A DNA stretch of 64,000 nucleotides from JBOZRQ01 sp050789255 (lineage in GTDB: Bacteria > Bacillota > Sulfobacillia > Symbiobacteriales > Symbiobacteriaceae). Position 1 is the stretch's first letter; each line of letters begins with the position of its first letter. Position numbers and translations under genes: made by a program. Positions 7,589 through 15,397 of the stretch are shown here, piece by piece. The notes beneath the pieces are model-generated. The model was given only the letters and a program-made list of their open reading frames with translations. It was not told the origin of the DNA and made no database searches. The stretch spans positions 177,505-241,504 of the forward strand of contig JBOZRQ010000033.1 of NCBI GenBank assembly GCA_050789255.1, given 5' to 3'.

Positions 7589-10078
7589 ATGACGCACAAG
7601 GCCTTTACCTTTTTGATGGCCGGCCACGCGCACCTGGACCCCGTCTGGCTGTGGGACTGGCGCGAGGGCTACGAGGCGCTCAAGGCCACCTTCCGCTCTG
7701 CGCTGGACCGCATGGCAGAGAACCCGGACATGGTCTTCGTCCACAGCTCGGCGGCCCACTACCACTGGATGGAAGAGCACCCGGCCCTCCTGGCGGAGAT
7801 TCGGGCTGCCGTGGAGCGCGGTCAGTGGGAGCCGGTGGGCGGCTGGTGGGTGGAGCCCGACATGAACATCCCCTCCGGGGAGTCGCTGGCGCGCCAGGGG
7901 CTCTACGGGCAGCGGTACATGGAGAAGGCCCTGGGCCGCCGGGCCACAGTAGCCTTCCTGCCCGACTCCTTCGGTCACCCCGGCACCATCCCGCAGATCT
8001 TCCGGCAGACCGGGCTGACGCACTTCGTCTTCATGCGGCCGGGCGCCCACGAGCGGGAGCTGCCGTCCAACCTTTTCTGGTGGGAGGGCGCCGACGGCAC
8101 CCGCGTACTGACCGCCCGGGTCGAGACCTATAACACCAACCCGCTCAACGTCGCCCAGTCCCTGGGGCGCAACCTTGCCTTCCGGCCCCAGGGCGAGCCC
8201 GAGTGGATCGCCCTGTATGGTGTGGGCAACCACGGGGGCGGGCCTACCAAGGCGCTGATCCAGAACATCCGGGATCTGAATGCGGACCCGGCCTGGCCCT
8301 CCGTGCAGTTCAGCGGGCTGGGACCCTTCTTTGAGCGTGCTGAGCAGCGGGAGCATCCTGTCTACAATGGCAGCCTTCAGTATCATGCCCGCGGTTGCTA
8401 CTCCGTCTATTCGGCGATCAAGCAGCAGAACCGGGAGGCCGAGGAGACGCTCCTGGCCGCGGAGCGCTGGGCTGCCGTGGCCTCCGCCTTTGGGCGTGGG
8501 TATCCCGTGGAGCCCCTGACCCGGGCCTGGCGCCACCTGCTCTTCAACCAGTTCCACGACCTGATCGGCGGCACCAGCATCAAGAACGCCTACGCCGACG
8601 CTCACCACGAGCTGGGCGAGGCGATCGGCACGGGGCGCCGCACCCTGTACGGGGCGCTTCAGTCCATCACGCAGCAGATCGACACCACCCTGAAGGGCAG
8701 GCCCTACGCTGAGGCCTACCGCCGGCCGCGCAGCGGGCCGGGCGACTGGGTGACCGACATGGGCGACGGGGTGCCGGTGGTGGTCTTTAACCCGAGCAGC
8801 TGGCCCCGGCGCGAGGTGATCGATGTCGAGGTGGCCGACTGGACGGCGCCCGACCTGCGGGTGCTGGACGAGGAGGGAAACCCGGTCCTCCACCAGAACG
8901 CCCGGACCGAGGCCGCGGTGGGCGAGCGCCGTCGGGCGGTCTTCACCGTGGAGGTCCCGCCGCTGGGGTACCGGACCTATCGCATCATCGACGAGCCTCC
9001 GGTCGCTGCGGATGACGGTGGGCTTGCGGTGACCGAGACTTCGATCGAGAACCGCTGGTGGCGCCTTGAGCTGGACCCGGCGACCGGCGCCCTCCGCTCC
9101 CTGCGGGACAAGGAGCGCGGGCTGGAACTGCTCGCGGGGGGCGGCGCCCAACTTCTGGTGGTGGAGGATCCGACTAACCCCTGGGGCTTCCGGGAGCAGC
9201 AGTTCCGGCGCCTGACCGGCACCTTCGGGGAGGCCCGGTTTCGGGTGCTGGAGAGCGGCCCGGTGCGGGCTGTCGTCGCCGTAACCACCCGTTTCGGGGC
9301 GTCGACCGCCCGCCAGGAGTTCACGCTCTACCGGGACGTGCTGGAGATTCATGGCCGGTTGCGGGTGAACTGGCAGGAGCAGTTAAAGACCCTGAAGCTG
9401 GCCTTCCCGTTCGCGCTGGGCAACGCCAAAGCCACCTTGTCCGCGCCTTACGGCCATCTGCCAGCCGCCGGGGACGGCCTGGAAGAACCGATCCAGCAGT
9501 GGCTGGACGTGACCGGCGAGCTCCGGGACGCCCGGGGCGTTGCCCATCCTTACGGGGTCGCCCTGCTCAACGACTCCAAGTACGGGGCGGACATCCTGGG
9601 CGGTGAGATGCGGCTGAGCGTCCTGCGCAGCACAGTTTTTGCTTCGCACCGGCCCGATCAGCTGGACCCGGAGCTGGGCTACCCCTTCACCGACCAGGGC
9701 TGGCAGGAGATGCGCTGGGCGCTGGCGCCCCACGCGGGGCCGTGGCAGGATGCCGGCGTAGTCCACGCAGCCCACGCCTTCAACTCGCCGCTGCCGTTCG
9801 TGCGGGAGTATGTCCATCCCGGGACTCTGCCGCCTTCTCAGTCCTTCCTGACCGTCACCCCGCCCGGGGCAGTCGTCGTGACCGCCCTGAAGCAGGCGGA
9901 GCAGAGCGACGACCTGGTGCTCCGGCTGTATGAGCCGCACGGTCGGGCAGCCCAGGCCGAGGTGTCGCTGCTAGGTGTCAGGTTTGCTGTGGAGGTCAGG
10001 CCGCAGGAAATCAAGAGCTTCCGGGTCAGCCGGTCTGGGCGGGTGACCGAGGTCAACATGCTCGAAGATCCGTCGTGA
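7589..10078 (+). CDS. GH38 alpha-mannosidase
   Basis: An 829-aa cytoplasmic enzyme that hydrolyses alpha-mannosides. Zinc ligands His15 and Asp17 lie in AGHAHLDPVW; the catalytic nucleophile and zinc ligand Asp126 is in FLPDSFGHPG; the third-domain zinc histidine is in LFNQFHDLIGGTS. The C-terminal beta-domains continue to the end (ENRWWRLELDPATGALRSLRDKE). The ATG follows ACAAAGGAG. It is one of three GH38 proteins in this window and closely resembles the 811-aa one at 33.9-36.3 kb in architecture. It is transcribed alone, divergently from the GH2 operon, and followed by 385 bp with two hairpin repeats and a terminator. Bacterial enzymes of this type usually act on short imported mannosides; the linkage is not predictable here. 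Confidence 0.88.
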   Translation: MTHKAFTFLMAGHAHLDPVWLWDWREGYEALKATFRSALDRMAENPDMVFVHSSAAHYHWMEEHPALLAEIRAAVERGQWEPVGGWWVEPDMNIPSGESLARQGLYGQRYMEKALGRRATVAFLPDSFGHPGTIPQIFRQTGLTHFVFMRPGAHERELPSNLFWWEGADGTRVLTARVETYNTNPLNVAQSLGRNLAFRPQGEPEWIALYGVGNHGGGPTKALIQNIRDLNADPAWPSVQFSGLGPFFERAEQREHPVYNGSLQYHARGCYSVYSAIKQQNREAEETLLAAERWAAVASAFGRGYPVEPLTRAWRHLLFNQFHDLIGGTSIKNAYADAHHELGEAIGTGRRTLYGALQSITQQIDTTLKGRPYAEAYRRPRSGPGDWVTDMGDGVPVVVFNPSSWPRREVIDVEVADWTAPDLRVLDEEGNPVLHQNARTEAAVGERRRAVFTVEVPPLGYRTYRIIDEPPVAADDGGLAVTETSIENRWWRLELDPATGALRSLRDKERGLELLAGGGAQLLVVEDPTNPWGFREQQFRRLTGTFGEARFRVLESGPVRAVVAVTTRFGASTARQEFTLYRDVLEIHGRLRVNWQEQLKTLKLAFPFALGNAKATLSAPYGHLPAAGDGLEEPIQQWLDVTGELRDARGVAHPYGVALLNDSKYGADILGGEMRLSVLRSTVFASHRPDQLDPELGYPFTDQGWQEMRWALAPHAGPWQDAGVVHAAHAFNSPLPFVREYVHPGTLPPSQSFLTVTPPGAVVVTALKQAEQSDDLVLRLYEPHGRAAQAEVSLLGVRFAVEVRPQEIKSFRVSRSGRVTEVNMLEDPS

Positions 10079-10083
10079 TCCTC

Positions 10084-10138
10084 CTTGTCCAAATCTGAGA
10101 CTCTCCAGACCCGAGAAACAGTCTCAGAATTGGATGAG
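10084..10138 (+). repeat. 55-bp hairpin repeat, unit A
   Basis: The first of two direct repeats in the 385-bp gap after the alpha-mannosidase gene. Its ends pair: CTTGTCCAA with TTGGATGAG (9 positions, two G-T wobbles), then a 3x3 internal loop, then a perfect TGAGACT / AGTCTCA stem around a 17-base loop. Unit B has the same length and layout with different bases in the loops. Confidence 0.7.
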
Positions 10139-10230
10139 TTGCTCACATGATCCTCATTTGACACCCCCTAGGGGTATAAAAATCTGGAAGTCCAAACCTT
10201 TTTTCTGCTTCCCCCATGATTGTCACAAGA

Positions 10231-10285
10231 CTCATCCAAACGTGAGACTCCCTCTGGCCGGAGAACAGTCTCAGGATTGAATGAG
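10231..10285 (+). repeat. 55-bp hairpin repeat, unit B
   Basis: The second copy, 147 bp after unit A. CTCATCCAA pairs with TTGAATGAG (8 of 9), followed by the same 3x3 internal loop and the identical TGAGACT / AGTCTCA stem. Between the units lie a CCCCTAGGGG palindrome and an A/T-rich stretch. No gene is visible between 10079 and 10463. Confidence 0.7.
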
Positions 10286-10321
10286 GTCGTTGTTTGTGCC
10301 AGCAACCGGCCAAAATGACCA

Positions 10322-10348
10322 ACCGCCTCTCACCGAGAGGCGGTTTTG
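10322..10348 (+). terminator. Rho-independent terminator
   Basis: ACCGCCTCTC / GAGAGGCGGT stem with a short loop and a TTTT tail, reading plus. It is 240 bp past the alpha-mannosidase stop, so the hairpin repeats would be inside the transcript. Confidence 0.8.
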
Positions 10349-10408
10349 CATGGGGGGTATCCCGTCTATCCCCTTTTGGACCACCACCTCATGTAGGGCA
10401 GGTGACGA

Positions 10409-10454
10409 AAGACCGGGGATGGCGGGCGTGAAATTGCCCACCATCCCCGGTCTT
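10409..10454 (-). terminator. Terminator of the YdeI-like / DinB pair
   Basis: A 14-bp perfect stem AAGACCGGGGATGG / CCATCCCCGGTCTT directly after the stop of the minus-strand small gene. Confidence 0.75.
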
Positions 10455-10463
10455 CTTACGTCG

Positions 10464-10697
10464 CTATGGCTTGGCATGGTAGGCCATGTTCATGTACAGG
10501 TCGCCGCGCTCCAGCTCGTCGAGCATCTGGGCCAGCCGCTTCTGCTGTGTCTCGGGTCGCTTGCCCCGGGAGATCCACCCCACGTAGTCGTTTTGCTGAT
10601 AAGGCGGACGGCTGTGGTAGGCCTCCATGAGCCCCCGCTCGACCAGCGCATCATGGACAAACCCCGGCATGGGATGTAGGTCACGCTTCAAGGCCAT
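10464..10697 (-). CDS. Small YdeI/OmpD-associated-like protein
   Basis: A 77-aa protein with the motif NDYVGWISRGKRPETQQKRLAQMLDELERGD, resembling the C-terminal 'W-I..akrpetR..Ri.k..e.l..G' helix pair of the YdeI/OmpD-associated (bacteriocin-protection) family. It is much shorter than full-length family members (about 190 aa), so it is a single-domain or reduced form. It follows the DinB gene by 16 bp in the same direction and probably shares its transcript, ending at the strong hairpin just downstream. Function unknown. Confidence 0.6.
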   Translation of the reverse strand: MALKRDLHPMPGFVHDALVERGLMEAYHSRPPYQQNDYVGWISRGKRPETQQKRLAQMLDELERGDLYMNMAYHAKP

Positions 10698-10713
10698 GCT
10701 GATTCCCCTTGCT

Positions 10714-11205
10714 TTAGCCCCGCTTGGCGGGGAAGGAGCCCTGCATCTTTCGGATCAGGGCGACCTGGCCGGTGTGGTAGGAGTCATGCATGATCCAGGC
10801 CAGCAGGGTGTCCTGGAGGGTGCTCTCGCCAAACGGGCGGGCCAGATCCTCGTCGGTGAGCTCGGCCAGGAGGTTGCGCCAGCCTTCTGCCACCTCGCGG
10901 GTCTTCGCTACGACAGCCTGCCAGCCCGCCGCGTCGTCCGGGCTGCCGTTCTGGCCAAAGGACTCATCGTTGTTGGCCACCGCGGGGCCTACCGGGGCGC
11001 CGGTCAGCCGGTTCAAGATGCGCTCGTTGTAGTAGTTCAGGTGGTTGACGGTCTCCCAGATGGTGTTGCCCCCGCCAGGAGGCTGCCAGGCCGCCTCAGC
11101 CGGGCCCACCCCTTCCAGGGCTGCCGCGAGGGGCAGGAACCAGCTCTCCTGGTCCCATGCGTAGTTCCGCAACGTGGCAAACAGGTTCAAACGGTCCCGC
11201 GTCAT
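10714..11205 (-). CDS. DinB-like metal-binding protein
   Basis: A 163-aa four-helix-bundle protein of the DinB/YfiT-like superfamily. Probable metal ligands are His in VNHLNYYNER and the two His of IMHDSYHTGQ, spaced as in the family. Members are often thiol-dependent transferases or stress-induced proteins of unknown activity. The ATG follows GGGAGGGG at 7 bases. It is divergent from the CGNR-type regulator and upstream of the YdeI-like gene. Confidence 0.8.
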   Translation of the reverse strand: MTRDRLNLFATLRNYAWDQESWFLPLAAALEGVGPAEAAWQPPGGGNTIWETVNHLNYYNERILNRLTGAPVGPAVANNDESFGQNGSPDDAAGWQAVVAKTREVAEGWRNLLAELTDEDLARPFGESTLQDTLLAWIMHDSYHTGQVALIRKMQGSFPAKRG

Positions 11206-11371
11206 GCAGAAACCCCTCCCGATGTGTAACTGGCGTTTTTGCCTTTCAAGCGTTACAATAGAATCGTTGGCTCAACATGCGATGTAACCACTAAACACAT
11301 TTAAGGTAGTTACAACTCAAAGGGTATCACAGGATCACCCTGGGGTCAACATCCATTGGAGGATAACTGTC

Positions 11372-11935
11372 ATGAGTTTGCTATGGACCGACTTTTGCAA
11401 CAGCGAATGGCGGGATTGGCGCGGAAGTGGCCGGATCACCGACCGTCTGCAGGACCCAGAGTTCCTCGCCGAGTTCCTGAAGGCCCGGCATCTCGCCGCA
11501 CCGGTCCCGCCCCTGCCGACCGATATGGAGGCCCTGCTGGCGCTGCGGAGCTTCCTGCGGCGAATGGGGCAGACCTTGGCGGAGGGCCGCGTCCCCGCCG
11601 ATGAGGACCGCCAGCTGATCAACAATGTGATGTCCGCCGGCCCGGTCTTCCGCCAGCTCTCCGCGTCCGAGGAGGGTCACCGGCTCGACCTTGTGCCACT
11701 TCACCAGGGCTGGCCCTCGGTCATGGCAGAGATCGCCGCATCCTTCGCCCAGACCCTGGCCCGGGGCGAGAGCAATCGGGTGCGCATCTGTGACAACCCG
11801 GACTGCATGTGGATCTTCTACGACGACACCCGCAACCGCACCAAACGGTTCTGCGACGACAAGCTCTGCGGCAACCTGATGAAGGTGCGCCGATTCCGTG
11901 CCAAGCAGAAGGGTCAGGAAACTACCGCTCCATAG
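11372..11935 (+). CDS. ABATE/CGNR zinc-finger regulator
   Basis: A 187-aa protein with an N-terminal helical ABATE-type ligand-binding region and a C-terminal zinc finger, ICDNPDCMWIFYDDTRNRTKRFCDDKLCGNLMKVRRFRAKQ, spanning about 138-180. The four Cys are intact, but the family's CGNR word reads CGNL here. These proteins are thought to be DNA-binding regulators; a basic tail follows the finger. The ATG has a good GGAGG site. It is divergent from the DinB gene (166 bp between) and may regulate it. A short hairpin follows the stop. Confidence 0.8.
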   Translation: MSLLWTDFCNSEWRDWRGSGRITDRLQDPEFLAEFLKARHLAAPVPPLPTDMEALLALRSFLRRMGQTLAEGRVPADEDRQLINNVMSAGPVFRQLSASEEGHRLDLVPLHQGWPSVMAEIAASFAQTLARGESNRVRICDNPDCMWIFYDDTRNRTKRFCDDKLCGNLMKVRRFRAKQKGQETTAP

Positions 11936-11942
11936 CAGAACC

Positions 11943-11960
11943 CCCGCAGCGATCTGCGGG
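11943..11960. terminator. Convergent-gene hairpin terminator
   Basis: CCCGCAG / CTGCGGG with a 4-base loop lies between the CGNR gene (plus) and the VOC gene (minus). The plus-strand side continues TGTTCGTTGC, a weak U-tract. Confidence 0.55.
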
Positions 11961-11970
11961 TGTTCGTTGC

Positions 11971-12711
11971 TTATGGGAGAGGCCGCAAGACGCCGTTGGC
12001 GAAGTTCAAGCGTACCTGGTGCGGGCCTTCCGGGACGGACTCCGTCTCCCAGAGGGTAACGTCGCCGCGCTTCAGGTTGAGCTGCGAGCGGCGCCCGCCG
12101 AGGGCCGTGTCCGCATAGATCGGGCCGGACGAGATCCCGAAATACCGCGCGAAGGCATCCAGCGCACCGCCAAGGTTGCGCACTGCGACCACCAGCCCCA
12201 GGCGGACATCCCCGGCGGCGTGCGGGGCAATGGCGCCCCGGGCGGTCAGGTCCGCCTTGCGCGCCTCGTCGGACTGTTGCCACTGGATCAGGAAGGGCAT
12301 TCGCAGGCCGCCTGCGGGCTCGGGGAAGGCCAGGCGCCAGGCGAGCACGCTGCCGTCCGGCCGGGTGCGGCGCCCCTCTATGGGGCCCTCCACCGCCACC
12401 CCTTGTGCCCGCAGCCGAGCCACGGCGCCGTCCAGTTCGGCGGTGCCGAGGGCGAAGGTGGTCAGCCCGCCCCCAGCCCTCGCACGCTCCAGCACCATGC
12501 GTCCAAAGTTGCTCTGCATGGCGACCGCGGGGTCCTGCACAGCGATGAACTCCACATAGGGCAATCCGAAGTAGCTCAGGCAGTTGTGGGTGCCCCACTG
12601 GGGGTGGCTCCCGCCAGCCACGACATGCAGGCCCCACTGCTTGTGAAAGCGCTGCCGGGCTTCTTCGAGGTCTGGCACCGCGTAGACCAGGTGGTCCAGG
12701 GTCATCTCCAC
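11971..12711 (-). CDS. VOC/glyoxalase-like protein
   Basis: A 246-aa protein that starts MTLDHLVYAVPDLEEARQRFHKQWGLHVVAGGSHPQWGTHN, the pattern of the Glyoxalase_3-like VOC branch (H at the first metal position, then the 'G..H...GT.N' segment). A second, weaker VOC half follows (LGLVVAVRNLGGALDAFARYFGI). No substrate is indicated. The start may be the GTG at 12711 or the ATG two codons later; neither has a well-spaced ribosome site. Confidence 0.7.
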   Translation of the reverse strand: MEMTLDHLVYAVPDLEEARQRFHKQWGLHVVAGGSHPQWGTHNCLSYFGLPYVEFIAVQDPAVAMQSNFGRMVLERARAGGGLTTFALGTAELDGAVARLRAQGVAVEGPIEGRRTRPDGSVLAWRLAFPEPAGGLRMPFLIQWQQSDEARKADLTARGAIAPHAAGDVRLGLVVAVRNLGGALDAFARYFGISSGPIYADTALGGRRSQLNLKRGDVTLWETESVPEGPHQVRLNFANGVLRPLP

Positions 12712-12787
12712 AGCACACCGCCCGCCTTTCTGTACTCTCTACAGTTCAACCGGGCGGGGTGCATTGCCTTCTGATAAGCACGGGGGC

Positions 12788-14965
12788 CTAGTCGTCGTTT
12801 CGGTCTTCAACGTTGTTACGGAAGGTGGTGTTGGTGACGATCTGACCGAGGTCAGCCTCGAAGTGGATACCCTCCACCGCGAACTCGATCACTGCATAGT
12901 CGATCTGGTTGTCACCGCCGGCGTAGGTGGTGAAGGTGAGACCCTGCCAGGTGCCGGCGCGCCGCACCTCCGAGGTGAAGGTGACCGGCTTCTCCTGGGT
13001 TCCGGCAACCTTCAGGCTGCCGACCTCGTCGTTGTACCCCACTTGGATGCCGTTGTCCTGGGTGAAGATCAGCTTGGTGCCGGCCTCAATGGTGACCACG
13101 GGCTGCTCGCTGCCGCCGATCCAGGTATCCCGGCTGAACCGGTACGGGATGCCGTGGTTGAGCCAGGTCTGGCTGGTGGTAACAGCGCCGCCGCTCATCG
13201 CGTAGGTCTGCACGCTGATCCAGTCCTTGTCGTTGCCGGTGAGTTGATTGCCGGCCTCCAGCATCCCGATGTGCTGGGGCTCCAGCCGAATGGGCCAGCC
13301 GTTGCCCTTGAGGATGTTGCCGGTGGAGCCGGGCACCAGGCCTGCGTTGGTCCCGATCAGCTCGAGGCCGCTCTGGGCGGCGCCGGTGATCAGGCTCTTG
13401 ACCAGCTGGATCTTGACCGGGGTGTCGTTCCGGCCTTCCACCACGATGCCAGCCTGCTCATCGACCTTGCGGCCGGCGTTTGCCACCACCACACCCGAGA
13501 GCTTGCTGCGCTCGCCAGCCAGGTCGTAGAAGTGCAGACCGCTCCAGAAGCCACGGTTCGGGGTGGCGCTCCAGGCGCCGAAGACGATCGCCTTGTTCTG
13601 TGCGAGAGCGGTGGACTTCGGATCGGCGAAGAATGCCTTCAGGCTGTCGGCGGCGGACTGCAGGGCGGCCTCGTGGCCGGCGCCCAACTCCTTGGCGGCC
13701 TCCGCCACCAGCGTGCCAGGCTGCTCGTAGCCAACGTGGAGGGAAGTCCCGGTTGCCCACAGCGTTGCAACACCGGGCTCCAGGGTCAGGGTCGGGGTAG
13801 AGGTACCGCCAACGAGGATGTCGCGGTCGATCGCGTAGGGGATGCCGAGGTTCCGCCAGGTGGTGTTCTCGGCGATCTCAACCCGGCCCGTCGACTCGGA
13901 GGAGATGCGCACGGCGTTGAAGGCGTTGCCCTCGTACTTGCCCTTGGGCAGGTTATGGCTGCCGGCGGCCTCAGTGGTTATGGCGTAGCCGCCCTTGCCC
14001 TCGACCGCCTGGGTCTCGGTGATGGTGAGATCCTTGGTCTGGGCCGACAGCCGGGCGTTGCCCACCAAGTTCAGACCGGCCTGGAGGCTGCGGCGCAGCT
14101 CGACGTTCTGCAGGGTGATCTCCACCCGCTGCTCGGCGGCCCGCACGGTAATGCCGCCCTCGCTCTCATACCGGCCGCCGGCGTATTCGATCCGGGCGTG
14201 CTGGAGGGTGCCGTTGCCCTTCAGGGTCTGCCCGTAGAAGTTGATGCCCCGCCAGAAGCCGGACTCAGCGCCGGCGGTGTCAGCGGTCAGGACAACGGGC
14301 CGCTCCGCGGTGCCGTTGATCAGGAGGCCGCCGGGGAGCCGGTCGCCGATCTCGAGGCTGGCGCCGTTCTCAAAGCGGACGACCGCACCGGCCTCGATGG
14401 TGAGGATCGGGCTGTCGGTGCCCTCCACCCGGAAACCACCGGCGACGATATGCGGGCTGCCGCACAGGCCCCAGGTCTCGCCGCCGGGGGCGATGGTGCC
14501 GGTGTGCTTCTGACCGCCCGGCAGGCTGCATTCGAGGCCCGACTTGACCACGACGGTGCGGGTCTGGCTGTCGAAGTCGACCTTCAGGTCCAGCGCCTCA
14601 ACGATAAAGCGAACGGGCACGTAGGTGCTGCCATTGATGATCATGGGGGAGACTGCCAGGGTCACGGGCTTGCCGTCAATGAAGGCCTCGGTCTTGTCGA
14701 CGGTAAGCTGAATCACCTTGGTGCCCTTGCGGGCGGTGACCGTGCGCGTCGGACCGTCCCACTCGATCACGGCGCCGACCGCCTCGAAGATCGCCCGCAG
14801 CGGGGCAACGGTCCGGTCATTGACGATATAGGCGGTGGCCTGAAGCGTGTTGCCGTCGACGGTCACAGAGACGGGGACCAGGTCGGCGGCGGAGACGGGG
14901 GCCACCAGGGCCATCAGGAAAGCCAGGGTGGTCAACAGCAGGGCCAGAGACCGGCTACGCGACAC
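12788..14965 (-). CDS. Secreted stalk-domain / beta-helix surface protein
   Basis: A 725-aa exported protein. The signal peptide (SLALLLTTLAFLMALVAPVSA) is followed by a copper amine oxidase N-terminal-like stalk domain (about 25-150; VAPLRAIFEAVGAVIEWD and YVPVRFIVEALDLKVDFD repeats). The rest consists of repeated segments such as 'PVVLTADTAGAESGFWRGINFYGQTLKGNGTLQHARIEYAGG' rungs, typical of right-handed parallel beta-helices. Such proteins are wall- or S-layer-associated; despite the name, the stalk domain carries no enzyme activity. The GTG start is preceded by AAGGAGGG at 7 bases; an apparent N-terminal extension lacks support. Its leader contains a terminator-like hairpin. Confidence 0.75.
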   Translation of the reverse strand: MSRSRSLALLLTTLAFLMALVAPVSAADLVPVSVTVDGNTLQATAYIVNDRTVAPLRAIFEAVGAVIEWDGPTRTVTARKGTKVIQLTVDKTEAFIDGKPVTLAVSPMIINGSTYVPVRFIVEALDLKVDFDSQTRTVVVKSGLECSLPGGQKHTGTIAPGGETWGLCGSPHIVAGGFRVEGTDSPILTIEAGAVVRFENGASLEIGDRLPGGLLINGTAERPVVLTADTAGAESGFWRGINFYGQTLKGNGTLQHARIEYAGGRYESEGGITVRAAEQRVEITLQNVELRRSLQAGLNLVGNARLSAQTKDLTITETQAVEGKGGYAITTEAAGSHNLPKGKYEGNAFNAVRISSESTGRVEIAENTTWRNLGIPYAIDRDILVGGTSTPTLTLEPGVATLWATGTSLHVGYEQPGTLVAEAAKELGAGHEAALQSAADSLKAFFADPKSTALAQNKAIVFGAWSATPNRGFWSGLHFYDLAGERSKLSGVVVANAGRKVDEQAGIVVEGRNDTPVKIQLVKSLITGAAQSGLELIGTNAGLVPGSTGNILKGNGWPIRLEPQHIGMLEAGNQLTGNDKDWISVQTYAMSGGAVTTSQTWLNHGIPYRFSRDTWIGGSEQPVVTIEAGTKLIFTQDNGIQVGYNDEVGSLKVAGTQEKPVTFTSEVRRAGTWQGLTFTTYAGGDNQIDYAVIEFAVEGIHFEADLGQIVTNTTFRNNVEDRNDD

Positions 14966-14985
14966 GAGACTCCCTCCTTGTAGTG

Positions 14986-15052
14986 AAAAACCACCGATAC
15001 CGGTGGGCGGTTTGCCGGGGCATGGTTGCCCGAACGAACGTAGGACAGTATA
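14986..15052 (-). promoter_or_regulatory. Promoter and possible attenuator upstream of the beta-helix gene
   Basis: On the minus strand a -10-like TATACT (15047-15052) precedes a leader of about 75 bases. The leader carries CCACCG-GTAT-CGGTGG followed by five T (15006 down to 14986), a terminator-like hairpin ending about 10 bases before the ribosome site. The -35 is poor. This arrangement suggests attenuation but no anti-terminator is obvious. Confidence 0.4.
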
Positions 15053-15111
15053 GCAACCGGATCGTTCCGGGATCGTTCTCTGTGGCGTTCCCTGCTGGTA
15101 GAACAGAAAGA

Positions 15112-15143
15112 GCGGCGTTCCCTGTTCACACAGGAAACGCCGC
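15112..15143 (-). terminator. Terminator of the small secreted peptide gene
   Basis: GCGGCGTTCCCTGT / ACAGGAAACGCCGC (one mismatch) with a TCAC loop, followed on the minus strand by TCTTTCTGTTC. Confidence 0.75.
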
Positions 15144-15159
15144 GTGGCTGCCGAAAAAT

Positions 15160-15330
15160 TTACGCCAGAGCTACTGGGAGCCCCGGCGATCTTTTGACCC
15201 ATTCCCAGCCGTTGTCGCAGGTGCGGCAGGGGGGTTCGGTTCCCCTCAACCCGCCCGCAAAAGCTGTTCCCGCGCTGAGCATCATCGCGGACAGGAGCAC
15301 ACCGACCACCAGCAGTCGAACCAGTTTCAT
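15160..15330 (-). CDS. Small secreted CxxC peptide
   Basis: A 56-aa protein: MKLVRLLVVGVLLSAMMLSAGTAFA is a clear signal peptide, leaving about 31 mature residues with PPCRTCDNGWEWVK. The two Cys could form a disulfide or bind metal. The ATG is preceded by AGAGAGG at 7 bases, and a strong terminator follows the stop, so it is a complete single-gene unit. I do not recognise the family. It lies between the beta-helix surface gene (same strand) and the divergent LuxR-type regulator, which might control it. Confidence 0.6.
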   Translation of the reverse strand: MKLVRLLVVGVLLSAMMLSAGTAFAGGLRGTEPPCRTCDNGWEWVKRSPGLPVALA

Positions 15331-15397
15331 GATTATACCTCTCTTTAACACCTATTAGCCGTCACTAGGCCGATAGTCTATCTTCAAAATCGGCAAA

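Noticed and set aside
10084..10285. Attachment sites of an integrated element, from the two direct repeats.
   Set aside because: Only about 90 bp separate them, with no integrase or element genes; each is internally palindromic and fits a hairpin better.
14986..15052. Cyclic di-GMP (GEMM-I) riboswitch, suggested by GGCAAACC in the leader.
   Set aside because: Only that word matches; the required GAAA loop and downstream GGG.CGCAAAGCC strand are missing.
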